DNA of 47,718 bases, from assembly GCA_051646105.1 (NCBI GenBank), contig JBOFCO010000174.1, positions 1 through 47,718 of the forward strand, written 5' to 3'. The notes beneath the pieces were generated by a model that was not told where the DNA came from, searched no databases, and was given only the letters and a program-made list of their open reading frames with translations. This DNA is from JBOFCO01 sp051646105 (lineage in GTDB: Bacteria; Pseudomonadota; Alphaproteobacteria; Rhodobacterales; Rhodobacteraceae). A program made the position numbers and the translations under genes. This document shows, one piece after another, positions 1-7,302 of this stretch (the first letter of the stretch is position 1; every line of letters begins with the position of its first letter).

Positions 1-335
1 ACCTGACCCTCGCGATCCAGCATGGTGACCGAGCCGCGCGCACGACCGTCCAGCAGTGATTCCAGTGGCGGAAGCTGGGTATAATAATAGGCCGTGAACC
101 CTGCAACGATCAGTGCAAGGGCAAGCGCAGTGCGGCTACCGATCCACCAGACCGTGCGCAGGACAAATCCTGTGAAACCGCCGATCATCCTGCGTCTTTT
201 GGGCCGCGCACCACGACCGGTCGGACGCGATCCGCCAGAACGGGACTTTGTTGCCGTCTTGGCACGCGCGCCTGCTGCCTGTCCGCCACGCCGCTCTGCC
301 ACCAGCGGCGGTTTTCTGGATCCGGTTCCACTCAT
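1..335 (-). CDS. Penicillin-binding protein 1A family (class A), N-terminal fragment
   Basis: The first 111 residues of a bifunctional peptidoglycan glycosyltransferase/transpeptidase are present; the gene runs off the left edge. The ATG at 333-335 opens a very basic cytoplasmic tail (residues 1-50, rich in Arg, Lys and Gly), then one hydrophobic membrane anchor (about 56-86). After it comes the periplasmic segment YYYTQLPPLESL followed by GSVTMLDREGQ, which is the typical entry to the PBP1A-type glycosyltransferase domain. The glycosyltransferase and transpeptidase domains themselves lie outside the window. A weak purine stretch (GGCAGG) precedes the ATG. It is divergent from glnK. Family assignment rests on the tail-anchor-LPP...RG layout and could not be confirmed by catalytic motifs. 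Confidence 0.8.
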   Translation of the reverse strand, partial: MSGTGSRKPPLVAERRGGQAAGARAKTATKSRSGGSRPTGRGARPKRRRMIGGFTGFVLRTVWWIGSRTALALALIVAGFTAYYYTQLPPLESLLDGRARGSVTMLDREGQ

Positions 336-480
336 CCTGCCTGCCCGATCTGCGATAAGGCTTGCCCTGCACCCGTGCAGACGCCTTTGGCGCAACGTAA
401 TGGCAGCGGCGGGAAATGTTTAGCCGTCGCTGATCAAGATTCGGTTTTCAGACAGCCTAAATTTTAATCGTACGCGCGAT

Positions 481-501
481 AATGTGCAAAAAATGTGCAA
501 A
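481..501. repeat. 10-bp direct repeat, 11-bp period, upstream of glnK
   Basis: AATGTGCAAA occurs at 481-490 and again at 492-501, one helical turn apart, about 120 bp before the glnK start. The two copies contain TGCA cores. It could be a regulator site, for example for NtrC, which governs glnK-amtB in relatives, but the match to the NtrC palindrome is poor. The rest of the 336-618 gap shows no gene. Confidence 0.4.
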
Positions 502-618
502 CGCCGACGAATTCGGGGGGTATGGAGTGCCTCTCGCTCTTGTTTCTGCATTGCGGCGCGGGCCTTCTGCCGCGGTGGACAGCCCTAAGGGTGGTTTGCC
601 AGAGGGAAGGGAAACGAC

Positions 619-957
619 GTGAAACTGATTATTGCAGCAATCAAACCGTTCAAGCTGGACGAGGTTCGCGAAGCGCTGACCGCGATCGGCGTGCGCGGCA
701 TGATGGTGACCGAGATCAAGGGTTTTGGCTCTCAGTCCGGGCACACAGAGATTTATCGTGGCGCGGAATATGCCGTGAATTTCGTTCCGAAGATCAAGCT
801 GGAAATCGTGGTTTCGTCGTCGATGGCCGATCAGGTCGTCGACACGATCCAGAAAGCCGCCCGCACCGACAAGATCGGTGACGGCAAGATCTTCGTGCTC
901 GACGTCGGTCAGGCGGTGCGGGTGCGCACTGGCGAAACCAATGACGACGCGCTGTGA
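619..957 (+). CDS. glnK: Nitrogen regulatory protein PII (GlnK)
   Basis: A complete 112-residue PII signal transducer. It starts MKLIIAAIKPFKL and has the uridylylation tyrosine Tyr51 in the T-loop (YRGAEYAVNF, 46-55). The C-terminal part carries GDGKIFVLDV and ends in DDAL, all standard for the trimeric PII fold that binds ATP/ADP and 2-oxoglutarate. The start is GTG at 619-621, preceded by a purine-rich site AGGGAAGGGA about 7 nt upstream. It lies 19 bp before amtB, so it is GlnK, the form that docks on and closes the AmtB channel when nitrogen is plentiful, rather than glnA-linked GlnB. An upstream direct repeat may be a nitrogen-control site (inference). Confidence 0.97.
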   Translation: MKLIIAAIKPFKLDEVREALTAIGVRGMMVTEIKGFGSQSGHTEIYRGAEYAVNFVPKIKLEIVVSSSMADQVVDTIQKAARTDKIGDGKIFVLDVGQAVRVRTGETNDDAL

Positions 958-976
958 TTTGGGTGGACGAGGGGAA

Positions 977-2395
977 ATGACACCGATGAAAACAATGATG
1001 AAACTGGCGGGGCTTGCCACGCCGCTGCTGGCGGCCCTGCCCGCCTGGGCACAGGATGCGGGGCCGATCAAGGCGCCGGATGCGGCGGCCATGGCCGGGA
1101 TGGTCAACAAGGGTGACACAACTTGGATGCTGGTCAGCTCTGCGCTGGTGCTGCTGATGGCGATCCCGGCGCTGGCATTGTTCTATGGCGGCCTGGTGCG
1201 TACCAAGAACATGCTGTCACTGCTGATGCAGGTGTTCATGATCGTGTCGATGGGCGCGGTCGTCTGGGTCGCCTATGGCTACAGCCTCGCCTTCACTTCG
1301 GGCGGGCCGTATATCGGGGGCTTTTCGAAAGCCTTCCTGTCGGGCGTGACCGCAGGCAGCTTTGCCGCGACCTTCTCGAACAACGTCTATATTCCGGAAT
1401 ATGCCTTCGTCATCTTCCAGATGACCTTTGCCTGCATCACCCCGGCCCTGATCGTCGGCGCCTTTGCCGAGCGGATCAAGTTCTGGCCGTTGATGCTGTT
1501 CTGCCTGCTGTGGCTGACCTTTGCCTATTTCCCGATCGCGCATATGGTCTGGTACTGGGCAGGCCCGGACTTCCTTCCGGATGCGCCGACTGATGCCGGT
1601 CTGCTCTGGGGCTGGGGCGCGCTGGACTTCGCGGGCGGTACCGTGGTGCACATCAATGCGGGCATCGCCGGTCTTGTAGGGTGTATCGTCGTGGGCAAGC
1701 GCGTCGGCCATGGCAAGGAAGCCATGCCCCCGCACAGCCTGACCATGACCATGATCGGCGCATCGCTGCTGTGGGTGGGCTGGTTCGGGTTCAACGCAGG
1801 GTCCAACCTGGAAGCCAACGGTCTTGCCGCACTCGCCTTCCTGAACACCTTCGTGGCCACCGCGGCGGCGGCACTTGCCTGGTGCATCGTGGAACAGCTT
1901 TTCCACGGGCGTCCGTCGCTTCTGGGCGCGGTCACGGGGGCTGTGGCTGGTCTGGTCGCCATCACACCCGCTTCGGGCTTTGCATCGCCCATGGGGGCGC
2001 TGTTCCTGGGTCTGGCAGTTTCGCCGATCTGCTACATCTTCGTCTCGACGGTGAAGGGCATGCTGGGCTATGACGACAGCCTTGACGTGTTTGGCGTGCA
2101 TGGCATCGGCGGCATCGTCGGCGCCATTGCCACGGGCATCGTGGCCGATCCGGCGCTGGGCGGTCAGGGCTTCTTTGACTACACGCAGTTTCCTGCGGTG
2201 GCAGGCACCTATGACATGGGCACGCAGGTGATGACGCAGATCAAGGCGGTGCTGCTGACCGTGGCGTGGTCGGGCGTCGTGTCCTTCGTGCTGTTCTTCG
2301 TCATCAAGCTGGTCTTCGGACTGCGGCCGAGTGCAGATGACGAACGTCAGGGGCTTGACCAGACCTCTCACGGCGAAAGTGCCTACAACTACTGA
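977..2395 (+). CDS. amtB: Ammonium transporter AmtB
   Basis: A 472-residue Amt/Mep/Rh family channel in the inner membrane. ATG 977 is chosen because GGACGAGGGG sits just upstream and the protein then begins with a cleavable signal (MKLAGLATPLLAALPAWA, then QDAG), as in other bacterial Amt proteins. Next comes GDTTWMLVSSALVLLM and the conserved FYGGLVRTKN. The two pore histidines of the twin-His motif are visible in GTVVHINAG and DVFGVHGIGG. Eleven or so hydrophobic helices follow. The C-terminal cytoplasmic tail (SADDERQGLD) is the segment that contacts GlnK. Co-transcribed with glnK 19 bp upstream, and followed by a strong terminator. Expression is expected to rise under nitrogen limitation. 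Confidence 0.97.
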   Translation: MTPMKTMMKLAGLATPLLAALPAWAQDAGPIKAPDAAAMAGMVNKGDTTWMLVSSALVLLMAIPALALFYGGLVRTKNMLSLLMQVFMIVSMGAVVWVAYGYSLAFTSGGPYIGGFSKAFLSGVTAGSFAATFSNNVYIPEYAFVIFQMTFACITPALIVGAFAERIKFWPLMLFCLLWLTFAYFPIAHMVWYWAGPDFLPDAPTDAGLLWGWGALDFAGGTVVHINAGIAGLVGCIVVGKRVGHGKEAMPPHSLTMTMIGASLLWVGWFGFNAGSNLEANGLAALAFLNTFVATAAAALAWCIVEQLFHGRPSLLGAVTGAVAGLVAITPASGFASPMGALFLGLAVSPICYIFVSTVKGMLGYDDSLDVFGVHGIGGIVGAIATGIVADPALGGQGFFDYTQFPAVAGTYDMGTQVMTQIKAVLLTVAWSGVVSFVLFFVIKLVFGLRPSADDERQGLDQTSHGESAYNY

Positions 2396-2405
2396 TGCAA
2401 ATCAG

Positions 2406-2471
2406 GCGGAACCGGCCCTCCCCCGGTTCCGCGGATCTCCGGCGGGGCGCAAACCTCGCCGGTTTTCTTTT
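2406..2471 (+). terminator. Tandem hairpin terminator after amtB
   Basis: Two stem-loops in succession. The first (2406-2432) is a perfect 10-bp stem GCGGAACCGG/CCGGTTCCGC with a 7-nt loop. The second (2439-2462) has a 9-bp stem with one G-U pair and a CGCAAA loop, followed directly by TTTTCTTTT (2463-2471). This is a clear Rho-independent terminator for glnK-amtB, placed before the convergent aminotransferase stop at 2481. Confidence 0.85.
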
Positions 2472-2480
2472 GGGCCAGCG

Positions 2481-3665
2481 CTATCCGCCAACAGCAATGA
2501 CCGCACGGGCCAGGATCGGCACCGTTGCGGCGTTCAGTCCGGCGATATTGATCCGCCCGTCCCCCACAATATAGATCGCATGGTCGCGGCGCAGGGCTTC
2601 CACCTGTTCCGGTGTCAAAGACAAACGGGAAAACATGCCCCTGTGCTGCGCGACAAAACCGAAGCGGTCGGACCCGGCGACACGCTGCAATTCACGCGCC
2701 AGCAGCATGCGCAGGTCCAGCATCCCGTTGCGGATATCGTCCAGTTCAGCCTGCCAGTCGTCACGCAGGTCGGCATCGGTCAGGATGGTGGTGACCAGTC
2801 GTGCGCCGTGATCGGGTGGGAACGAATAGTTTTGCCGGTTCAGCCAGGTCATGCTGTCCTGAACGCGGCCACGTCCTGCCGCGCCACCGGCAAGCGCCAT
2901 CAGCAGGCCGGCCCTTTCCCGGTATATGCCGAAATTCTTGGAACAGGACGCCGCGATCAGCATTTCCGGCAGGCGGGATGCCAGCAGGCGTGTCGGCGCG
3001 GCATCGGCCTCCAGCCCGTCGCCAAAGCCCTGGTAAGCCAGATCGACAAAGGGGAGCGCGCCGGTACGTTCCAGCACCTGTGCCACCTCTGCCCATTCGG
3101 GCAGGGTCAGGTTCGCACCCGTCGGGTTGTGGCAGCAACCGTGCAGCACAACCACGTCGCCCGCCTGCGCCCCGGCCAGATCGGTCAGCAGCCCGCCGAA
3201 ATCGACGCCCCCTGACGGCGCGTCATAATAGCGGTAGGGCATGACCGGCAGGCCAAGATAACCAGCGATCGAGGCATGGTTGGGCCAGCTCGGTTCTGGC
3301 AGCCAGATACGCGCGCCGGGCGTGGCAAGGCGCACCAGTTCCAACCCGATGCGAAAGGCGCCCGTCCCCCCGGGCGTCGCTACGGCGGCGATGCGCTGCG
3401 CGTCCGTACCCTCGCCCAGGATCAGCGACATCATCGACGCCGAAAATGCCGGATCACCCGCCAACGCTGTGTAACTTTTCGTTGTTTCCGTCTGTGCCAG
3501 CCGCAGCCCGGCGGCACGCACCGCACGCATCACCGGCGTCTGCCCTGCGGCGTTGCGATAAACGCCGACACCCAGATCGATCTTCTGCTCGCGCGTATCC
3601 TCGCGGAACAGCGCCATAAGGCGCAGGATCTTGTCTTCGGAAACAGGGGAAAGGCTGTCGAACAT
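2481..3665 (-). CDS. Class I (subgroup I-alpha) aspartate/aromatic aminotransferase
   Basis: A 394-residue PLP enzyme of the AspC/TyrB group, transferring amino groups between aspartate or aromatic amino acids and 2-oxoglutarate. Visible signatures: DLGVGVYRN (30-38), SYTALAGDP in the substrate region, HNPTG (179-183), DLAYQGFG around 208-215, and the Schiff-base lysine Lys243 in SCSKNFGIYRERAG. Length is as expected for the family. Its ATG lies 1 bp after the sseA stop, so the two are one operon. Enzymes of this group can also transaminate cysteine to 3-mercaptopyruvate, which is the substrate of SseA; the tight pairing makes that an attractive role (inference). It could equally serve Asp, Tyr or Phe metabolism. 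Confidence 0.92.
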   Translation of the reverse strand: MFDSLSPVSEDKILRLMALFREDTREQKIDLGVGVYRNAAGQTPVMRAVRAAGLRLAQTETTKSYTALAGDPAFSASMMSLILGEGTDAQRIAAVATPGGTGAFRIGLELVRLATPGARIWLPEPSWPNHASIAGYLGLPVMPYRYYDAPSGGVDFGGLLTDLAGAQAGDVVVLHGCCHNPTGANLTLPEWAEVAQVLERTGALPFVDLAYQGFGDGLEADAAPTRLLASRLPEMLIAASCSKNFGIYRERAGLLMALAGGAAGRGRVQDSMTWLNRQNYSFPPDHGARLVTTILTDADLRDDWQAELDDIRNGMLDLRMLLARELQRVAGSDRFGFVAQHRGMFSRLSLTPEQVEALRRDHAIYIVGDGRINIAGLNAATVPILARAVIAVGG

Positions 3666-3666
3666 A

Positions 3667-4536
3667 TCAGCCCCTTTCGATCTTCATGTCAGGGTACATG
3701 CCCCATTCCGCCCATGATCCGTCATAAAGCGAATGATCCCGATGACCAATCCGTTCCAAAGCCAGATTGATGATCGCGGCAGAAATCCCCGACCCGCAAC
3801 TGGTGATCACCGGCTTGTCCAGATTGACTCCCGCCGTCGAGAATACGGAACGCAGCTCTGCCTCGGGTCTCAGAGTTTCATCGGCGGACAGCAGCGTCGC
3901 ATAGGGAATGTTCCGAGCACCGGGGATGTGTCCCGCCGCCAGACCCGGCCGCGGTTCCGGATCATCGCCACGAAAGCGTCCGGCAGGCCGCGCATCCAGA
4001 ATTTCATGATCCCGCAGTTTCGAAGCGCGGGCAACCTGCGTCACGTCCCGCACCAGTTCCGGACGGCGCTGCACGGTGATGTGCCGGTCACGGATCACAG
4101 GCGGTGCCGTTTCCAGCGCGCGGCCCTCGGCCCGCCATTTCGGCAGGCCGCCGTCAAGAACCGCAACATCCGTCTTGCCCATCAGACGGAAAAGCCACCA
4201 CACCCGTGGCGCAGAGAAGATACCCGCGCCATCGTAGACCACCACCTGATGTCCGTCGCCCACGCCCAGGGCGCGCGTCCGGCTGATGAACTTTTCGACC
4301 GGCGGTGCCATATGCGGCAGATCGGACCGGTGATCGCCGTTTTCATCGATGTCATAGAACCGCGCCCCGGGAATATGGCCGAGCGCGTACTCCGCCCTGG
4401 CGTCACGGCCCATCGCGGGCAGATACCATGACGCATCCAGAACGCGCAGGTCGGGATGGCGCAGATGATCGTCCAGCCACTCGGTCGAGACGAGCACACG
4501 CGGGTCATCGATGAAATTCCGGGGTTCGGACGCCAT
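3667..4536 (-). CDS. sseA: 3-mercaptopyruvate sulfurtransferase
   Basis: A 289-residue tandem-rhodanese protein. The first, inactive rhodanese repeat spans about 12-140 (LVSTEWLDDHL, GHIPGARFYDID, VVYDGAGIFSAPRVWW). The second spans about 160-285 and carries the active loop CGSGIS with the catalytic Cys247, which is the mercaptopyruvate-type loop (CG-S/T-G) rather than the thiosulfate-type CRKGVT. The Met encoded at 4536 is chosen over an upstream in-frame start because AGGAGGAC sits 6 nt before it. The product moves sulfur from 3-mercaptopyruvate to a thiol or cyanide acceptor and can give rise to H2S. First gene of a two-gene operon with the aminotransferase (1 bp gap). Confidence 0.94.
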   Translation of the reverse strand: MASEPRNFIDDPRVLVSTEWLDDHLRHPDLRVLDASWYLPAMGRDARAEYALGHIPGARFYDIDENGDHRSDLPHMAPPVEKFISRTRALGVGDGHQVVVYDGAGIFSAPRVWWLFRLMGKTDVAVLDGGLPKWRAEGRALETAPPVIRDRHITVQRRPELVRDVTQVARASKLRDHEILDARPAGRFRGDDPEPRPGLAAGHIPGARNIPYATLLSADETLRPEAELRSVFSTAGVNLDKPVITSCGSGISAAIINLALERIGHRDHSLYDGSWAEWGMYPDMKIERG

Positions 4537-4600
4537 CCTGTCCTCCTTGATCTGGCGCTTCCATATCGGGTGGCAGGCCGTTGCTGCAAGGTGGAATGCC

Positions 4601-4638
4601 GAAGGGCGCGTGAGGATTGATCCCGACACGCGCCCTTC
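4601..4638 (-). terminator. Stem-loop between small Gly-rich gene and sseA
   Basis: A perfect 12-bp inverted repeat, GAAGGGCGCGTG (4601-4612) and CACGCGCCCTTC (4627-4638), with a 14-nt loop, 22 bp past the stop of the upstream minus-strand gene. No clear U-tract follows on the minus strand, so it may be a Rho-dependent or transcript-stabilising hairpin rather than a classic terminator. Confidence 0.5.
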
Positions 4639-4660
4639 GCAAGTTTTCGGACGAAGCTGC

Positions 4661-4951
4661 TTACTTCGCCATCATGTTGCGGATGACACCGATCACTGCC
4701 ATCAGCACACCGCCGCCGACACCGCCGGAAGCGAGTTGCGAGACGATGGTGCCGATATCAAGGCCACTGGCCGCGGCAGCCGCATCAGCGGCGCCCGCAC
4801 CGCCAAGCATCCCCATGATGGTGCTGCCCAGCCCGCCGCCCAGAATCCCGGCGATGGAATTTCCCAGCGTCCCGAGGCTCAGGTTCTTCATGAGAGCACC
4901 GGCACCGTTGCCGCCAAGCGCACCCGCGATGAGCGAGATGATGAGTTCCAC
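4661..4951 (-). CDS. Small glycine-rich predicted membrane protein, unknown function
   Basis: A 96-residue protein starting at GTG 4951 (MELIISLIAGALGGNG) with GGAAAGG just upstream; a longer frame exists but its extra N-terminus looks non-coding. The sequence alternates short hydrophobic stretches with Gly-rich turns: GTLGNSIAGILGGGLG around 27-42, an Ala-rich linker AADAAAAASG, then GGVGGGVLMAVIGVIRNMMAK at the end. I do not recognise a named family; conserved proteins of this composition are common in alphaproteobacteria. The pattern suggests two or three membrane-embedded helices with glycine-zipper packing. It sits between smpB and sseA, both on the same strand, with a hairpin after it. 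Function is not inferable from context. Confidence 0.7.
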   Translation of the reverse strand: MELIISLIAGALGGNGAGALMKNLSLGTLGNSIAGILGGGLGSTIMGMLGGAGAADAAAAASGLDIGTIVSQLASGGVGGGVLMAVIGVIRNMMAK

Positions 4952-5132
4952 TTTTACCTTTCCTTCCCTTGGGCCGATCATTGGGTCGCGGCAAGGCCCT
5001 GTCCCGCTTGGGCAAAGTCTGGCCAGATTTTGGGCAAGGGTGCAACAATTTGTCGCACACTGCCCGGGTTTGTGGCCGATTTCACACGACGATGTTGCTG
5101 GATCGTCGACGTCTGGCAAGGCTGACGCGGGG

Positions 5133-5606
5133 TCAGCTGTTCTGCTTCAGCAGCCGCTGCTTCTGCCTGTCCCAGTCGCGTTTTGCGTCCGTTGCACGCT
5201 TGTCGGCCAGTTTCTTGCCCTTGGCCACGCCCAGTTTCAGCTTGGCGATGCCGCGATCATTGAAATACATGACCATCGGCACGATCGTCATGCCTTCGCG
5301 GCCCACGGCCTGCCACAACCGCGCCAGTTCCTTGCGGCTGACCAGCAGCTTGCGCTTGCGCCGTTCCTCATGGCCAAAGACGCCTGCCTGCGCATAGGCG
5401 GCGATATAGGAATTGATCAGCCACAATTCACCGTCCTCGACACTCGCATAGCTTTCCGCGATGTTCGACTGGCCCTTGCGCAGCGATTTGACTTCCGATC
5501 CCATCAGCATGATCCCGGCTTCCAGATCGCGCTCGATGGCATAGTCGAACCGCGCGCGGCGGTTTTCGGCGATAAGCTTGGAATTGGGGTCGGATTTGGT
5601 GGCCAT
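5133..5606 (-). CDS. smpB: SsrA-binding protein SmpB
   Basis: A 157-residue tmRNA-binding protein that delivers tmRNA to stalled ribosomes in trans-translation. Landmarks: NRRARFDYAIE near the start, GIMLMGSEVKSLRKGQSNIAESY, then LHKRRKRKLL-like basic patch (HEERRKRKLLVSRKE), PMVMYFNDRGIAKLKLGVAKGKKLADKR, and the basic C-terminal tail DAKRDWDRQKQRLLKQ that inserts in the mRNA channel. The start at 5606 (MATKSDPNSK) gives the usual family length; longer upstream reading is not SmpB-like and overlaps the divergent channel gene. The tmRNA gene itself is not in this window. Confidence 0.97.
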   Translation of the reverse strand: MATKSDPNSKLIAENRRARFDYAIERDLEAGIMLMGSEVKSLRKGQSNIAESYASVEDGELWLINSYIAAYAQAGVFGHEERRKRKLLVSRKELARLWQAVGREGMTIVPMVMYFNDRGIAKLKLGVAKGKKLADKRATDAKRDWDRQKQRLLKQNS

Positions 5607-5669
5607 GATGGGGCTGAGATAGGGGAGGTCCCGCGCGCTGTCCAGTCGCAGGCGCGGAAAGGGGAGAAG

Positions 5670-6110
5670 ATGTTCATCCAGATCGCGCTTGGTTCGGTTC
5701 TGCTGGTGATCACGGTGATCTTCGCCAGCCTGTCCTTCTGGCTGATGGAGGTGGTCTTTGCCCGCCTGCACAACTGGCTGCTGCGTGAACCGCACCGGCC
5801 CAAGATGATGCTGGTCGTGGTGGTGGCCAGTCTGTGGGTGCTGGGCATCGTCACCTTCGGCGTCTGGATGTGGGCCTTTGCCTTTCATCTTCTGGGGGTG
5901 TTCGGAACGCTGGAGGAAGCGGTCTATTTCGCGCTCGTCTCCTTCACCACGCTGGGCTACGGCGATGTGCTGTTGCCCCACGACTGGCGCATTCTCGGCG
6001 GCATGGCGGCGGCCAACGGGCTGTTGATGATGGGGCTGCTGATGGCCCTGCTGGTCGAGGTGCTGCGGCAGTTGCGGGCGGGGCAGGTGGAGAGGAGAAG
6101 GCGGGGGTGA
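5670..6110 (+). CDS. Two-TM potassium channel-like protein (Ion_trans_2)
   Basis: A 146-residue membrane protein with the pore signature TTLGYGD (93-99), a variant of the K+ selectivity filter TVGYGD. A first long hydrophobic segment spans about 3-28, a second about 46-74, then the pore loop, then a last helix (GGMAAANGLLMMGLLMALLVEVLRQL). The cytoplasmic C-terminus is short and Arg-rich with no RCK or cyclic-nucleotide domain. ATG 5670 is chosen because GGAAAGGGGAGAAG precedes it directly. It is divergent from smpB (63 bp apart) and convergent with dapA. Selectivity for K+ is inferred from the filter; LGYGD filters occur in several small bacterial proteins of this group. Confidence 0.85.
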   Translation: MFIQIALGSVLLVITVIFASLSFWLMEVVFARLHNWLLREPHRPKMMLVVVVASLWVLGIVTFGVWMWAFAFHLLGVFGTLEEAVYFALVSFTTLGYGDVLLPHDWRILGGMAAANGLLMMGLLMALLVEVLRQLRAGQVERRRRG

Positions 6111-6219
6111 CGTAAATCCTTCGGCCCGTAATCAAGGCGCGAAGTGCGGCCGGGCCAGCGCCCACCCGCAGACGGGCACCGGCATTGTGTTCAGTGGAGG
6201 CGCGAAGGGAACCTCCCCC

Positions 6220-7095
6220 TCAGTTCAACAACCCCGCATGGCGCATCGCCGCGTCGATCCGCTCCTTGGTGCTGTCCAGCAAGCTCGTCAGCGGCGAGCG
6301 GACCTCATCCGAGATCAACCCCAGCCGCGACAGCCCGTATTTCGCCCCGGCAACCCCCGGCTCGATGAAGATCGCCTCGTGCAGGGGCATCAGCCGGTCC
6401 TGGTATTCCAGCGCCTTCGCATAGTCGCCCGCCAGCGTCGCCTCCTGAAACTCTGCACAAAGCCGGGGGGCCACATTGGCCGTCACCGAAATGCAACCGA
6501 CCCCGCCATGCGCGTTGAAGCCGAGCGCGGTCGCGTCCTCCCCCGACAGCTGGATGAAATCCCGCCCGCAGGCGATGCGCTGCTGGCTGACCCGCTCGAT
6601 CTTGCCGGTGGCGTCCTTCACCCCCACGATGCGCGGCAGCTTGGCCAGTTCGCCCATCGTTTCAGGCAGCATGTCGATCACCGACCGGCCTGGAATGTTG
6701 TAGATGATGATCGGCAGGTTGCTCGCATCGTGCAGCGCCTTGAAATGCGCGATCATCCCACGCTGGGTGGGCTTGTTGTAATAGGGCGTCACCACCAGCG
6801 CGGCATTGGCCCCGGCGCGTTCGGCGTGCTGGATCAGGTCGATCCCTTCGGCGGTGTTGTTGGACCCCGCCCCGGCGATCACCGGAACGCGGCCGGCCGC
6901 GGCCTTCACCACCTCTTCCACCACGCGGTGATGTTCCTCATGGCTCAGCGTCGGGCTTTCGCCCGTGGTCCCCACCGGCACCAGCCCGTGCGTACCTTCG
7001 GCGATATGCCAGTCGACAAGTTTCTTCAGCCCGTCCAGATCCAGCTGGCCGTTCCTGAACGGCGTCACCAGTGCGGGATATGACCCTCTGAACAT
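6220..7095 (-). CDS. dapA: 4-hydroxy-tetrahydrodipicolinate synthase
   Basis: A 291-residue class I aldolase that condenses pyruvate with aspartate semialdehyde, the first dedicated step to lysine and diaminopimelate. Seen: GTTGESPTL (42-50) with the proton-relay Thr44, IIYNIPGRS with the catalytic Tyr, VGVKDATGK with the Schiff-base Lys near residue 160, and GVGCISVTANVAP. The Met at 7095 (MFRGSYPALVTPF) is chosen as the family start; GGAG precedes it. The gene is alone on the minus strand, divergent from the lytic transglycosylase by about 207 bp. Diaminopimelate production connects it loosely with the neighbouring cell wall enzyme. Confidence 0.97.
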   Translation of the reverse strand: MFRGSYPALVTPFRNGQLDLDGLKKLVDWHIAEGTHGLVPVGTTGESPTLSHEEHHRVVEEVVKAAAGRVPVIAGAGSNNTAEGIDLIQHAERAGANAALVVTPYYNKPTQRGMIAHFKALHDASNLPIIIYNIPGRSVIDMLPETMGELAKLPRIVGVKDATGKIERVSQQRIACGRDFIQLSGEDATALGFNAHGGVGCISVTANVAPRLCAEFQEATLAGDYAKALEYQDRLMPLHEAIFIEPGVAGAKYGLSRLGLISDEVRSPLTSLLDSTKERIDAAMRHAGLLN

Positions 7096-7302
7096 GACGA
7101 AACTCCTGTCGTTGCGATTTGGCGGATCACCGACCGGACTGATTGCCCGAGTCGGCCCCGCATGACCGCGGCGGACCCTATAGGTGCCGGCGCAGATTGC
7201 CAAGTTTGACTGTTGAGGCGGCGGCCCGCTGCCGCTATCCTGCCCGCAACGTCGCCGTCAGAGCGACCCTGTGCAGCAGTCCCGTTTCATAGCAGTCTTA
7301 TC

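Noticed and set aside
1217..2371. Long minus-strand open frame over amtB (384 codons)
   Set aside because: It is antisense to the clear AmtB frame; its product is His/Arg-rich without domain or ribosome site, a usual shadow in GC-rich genes.
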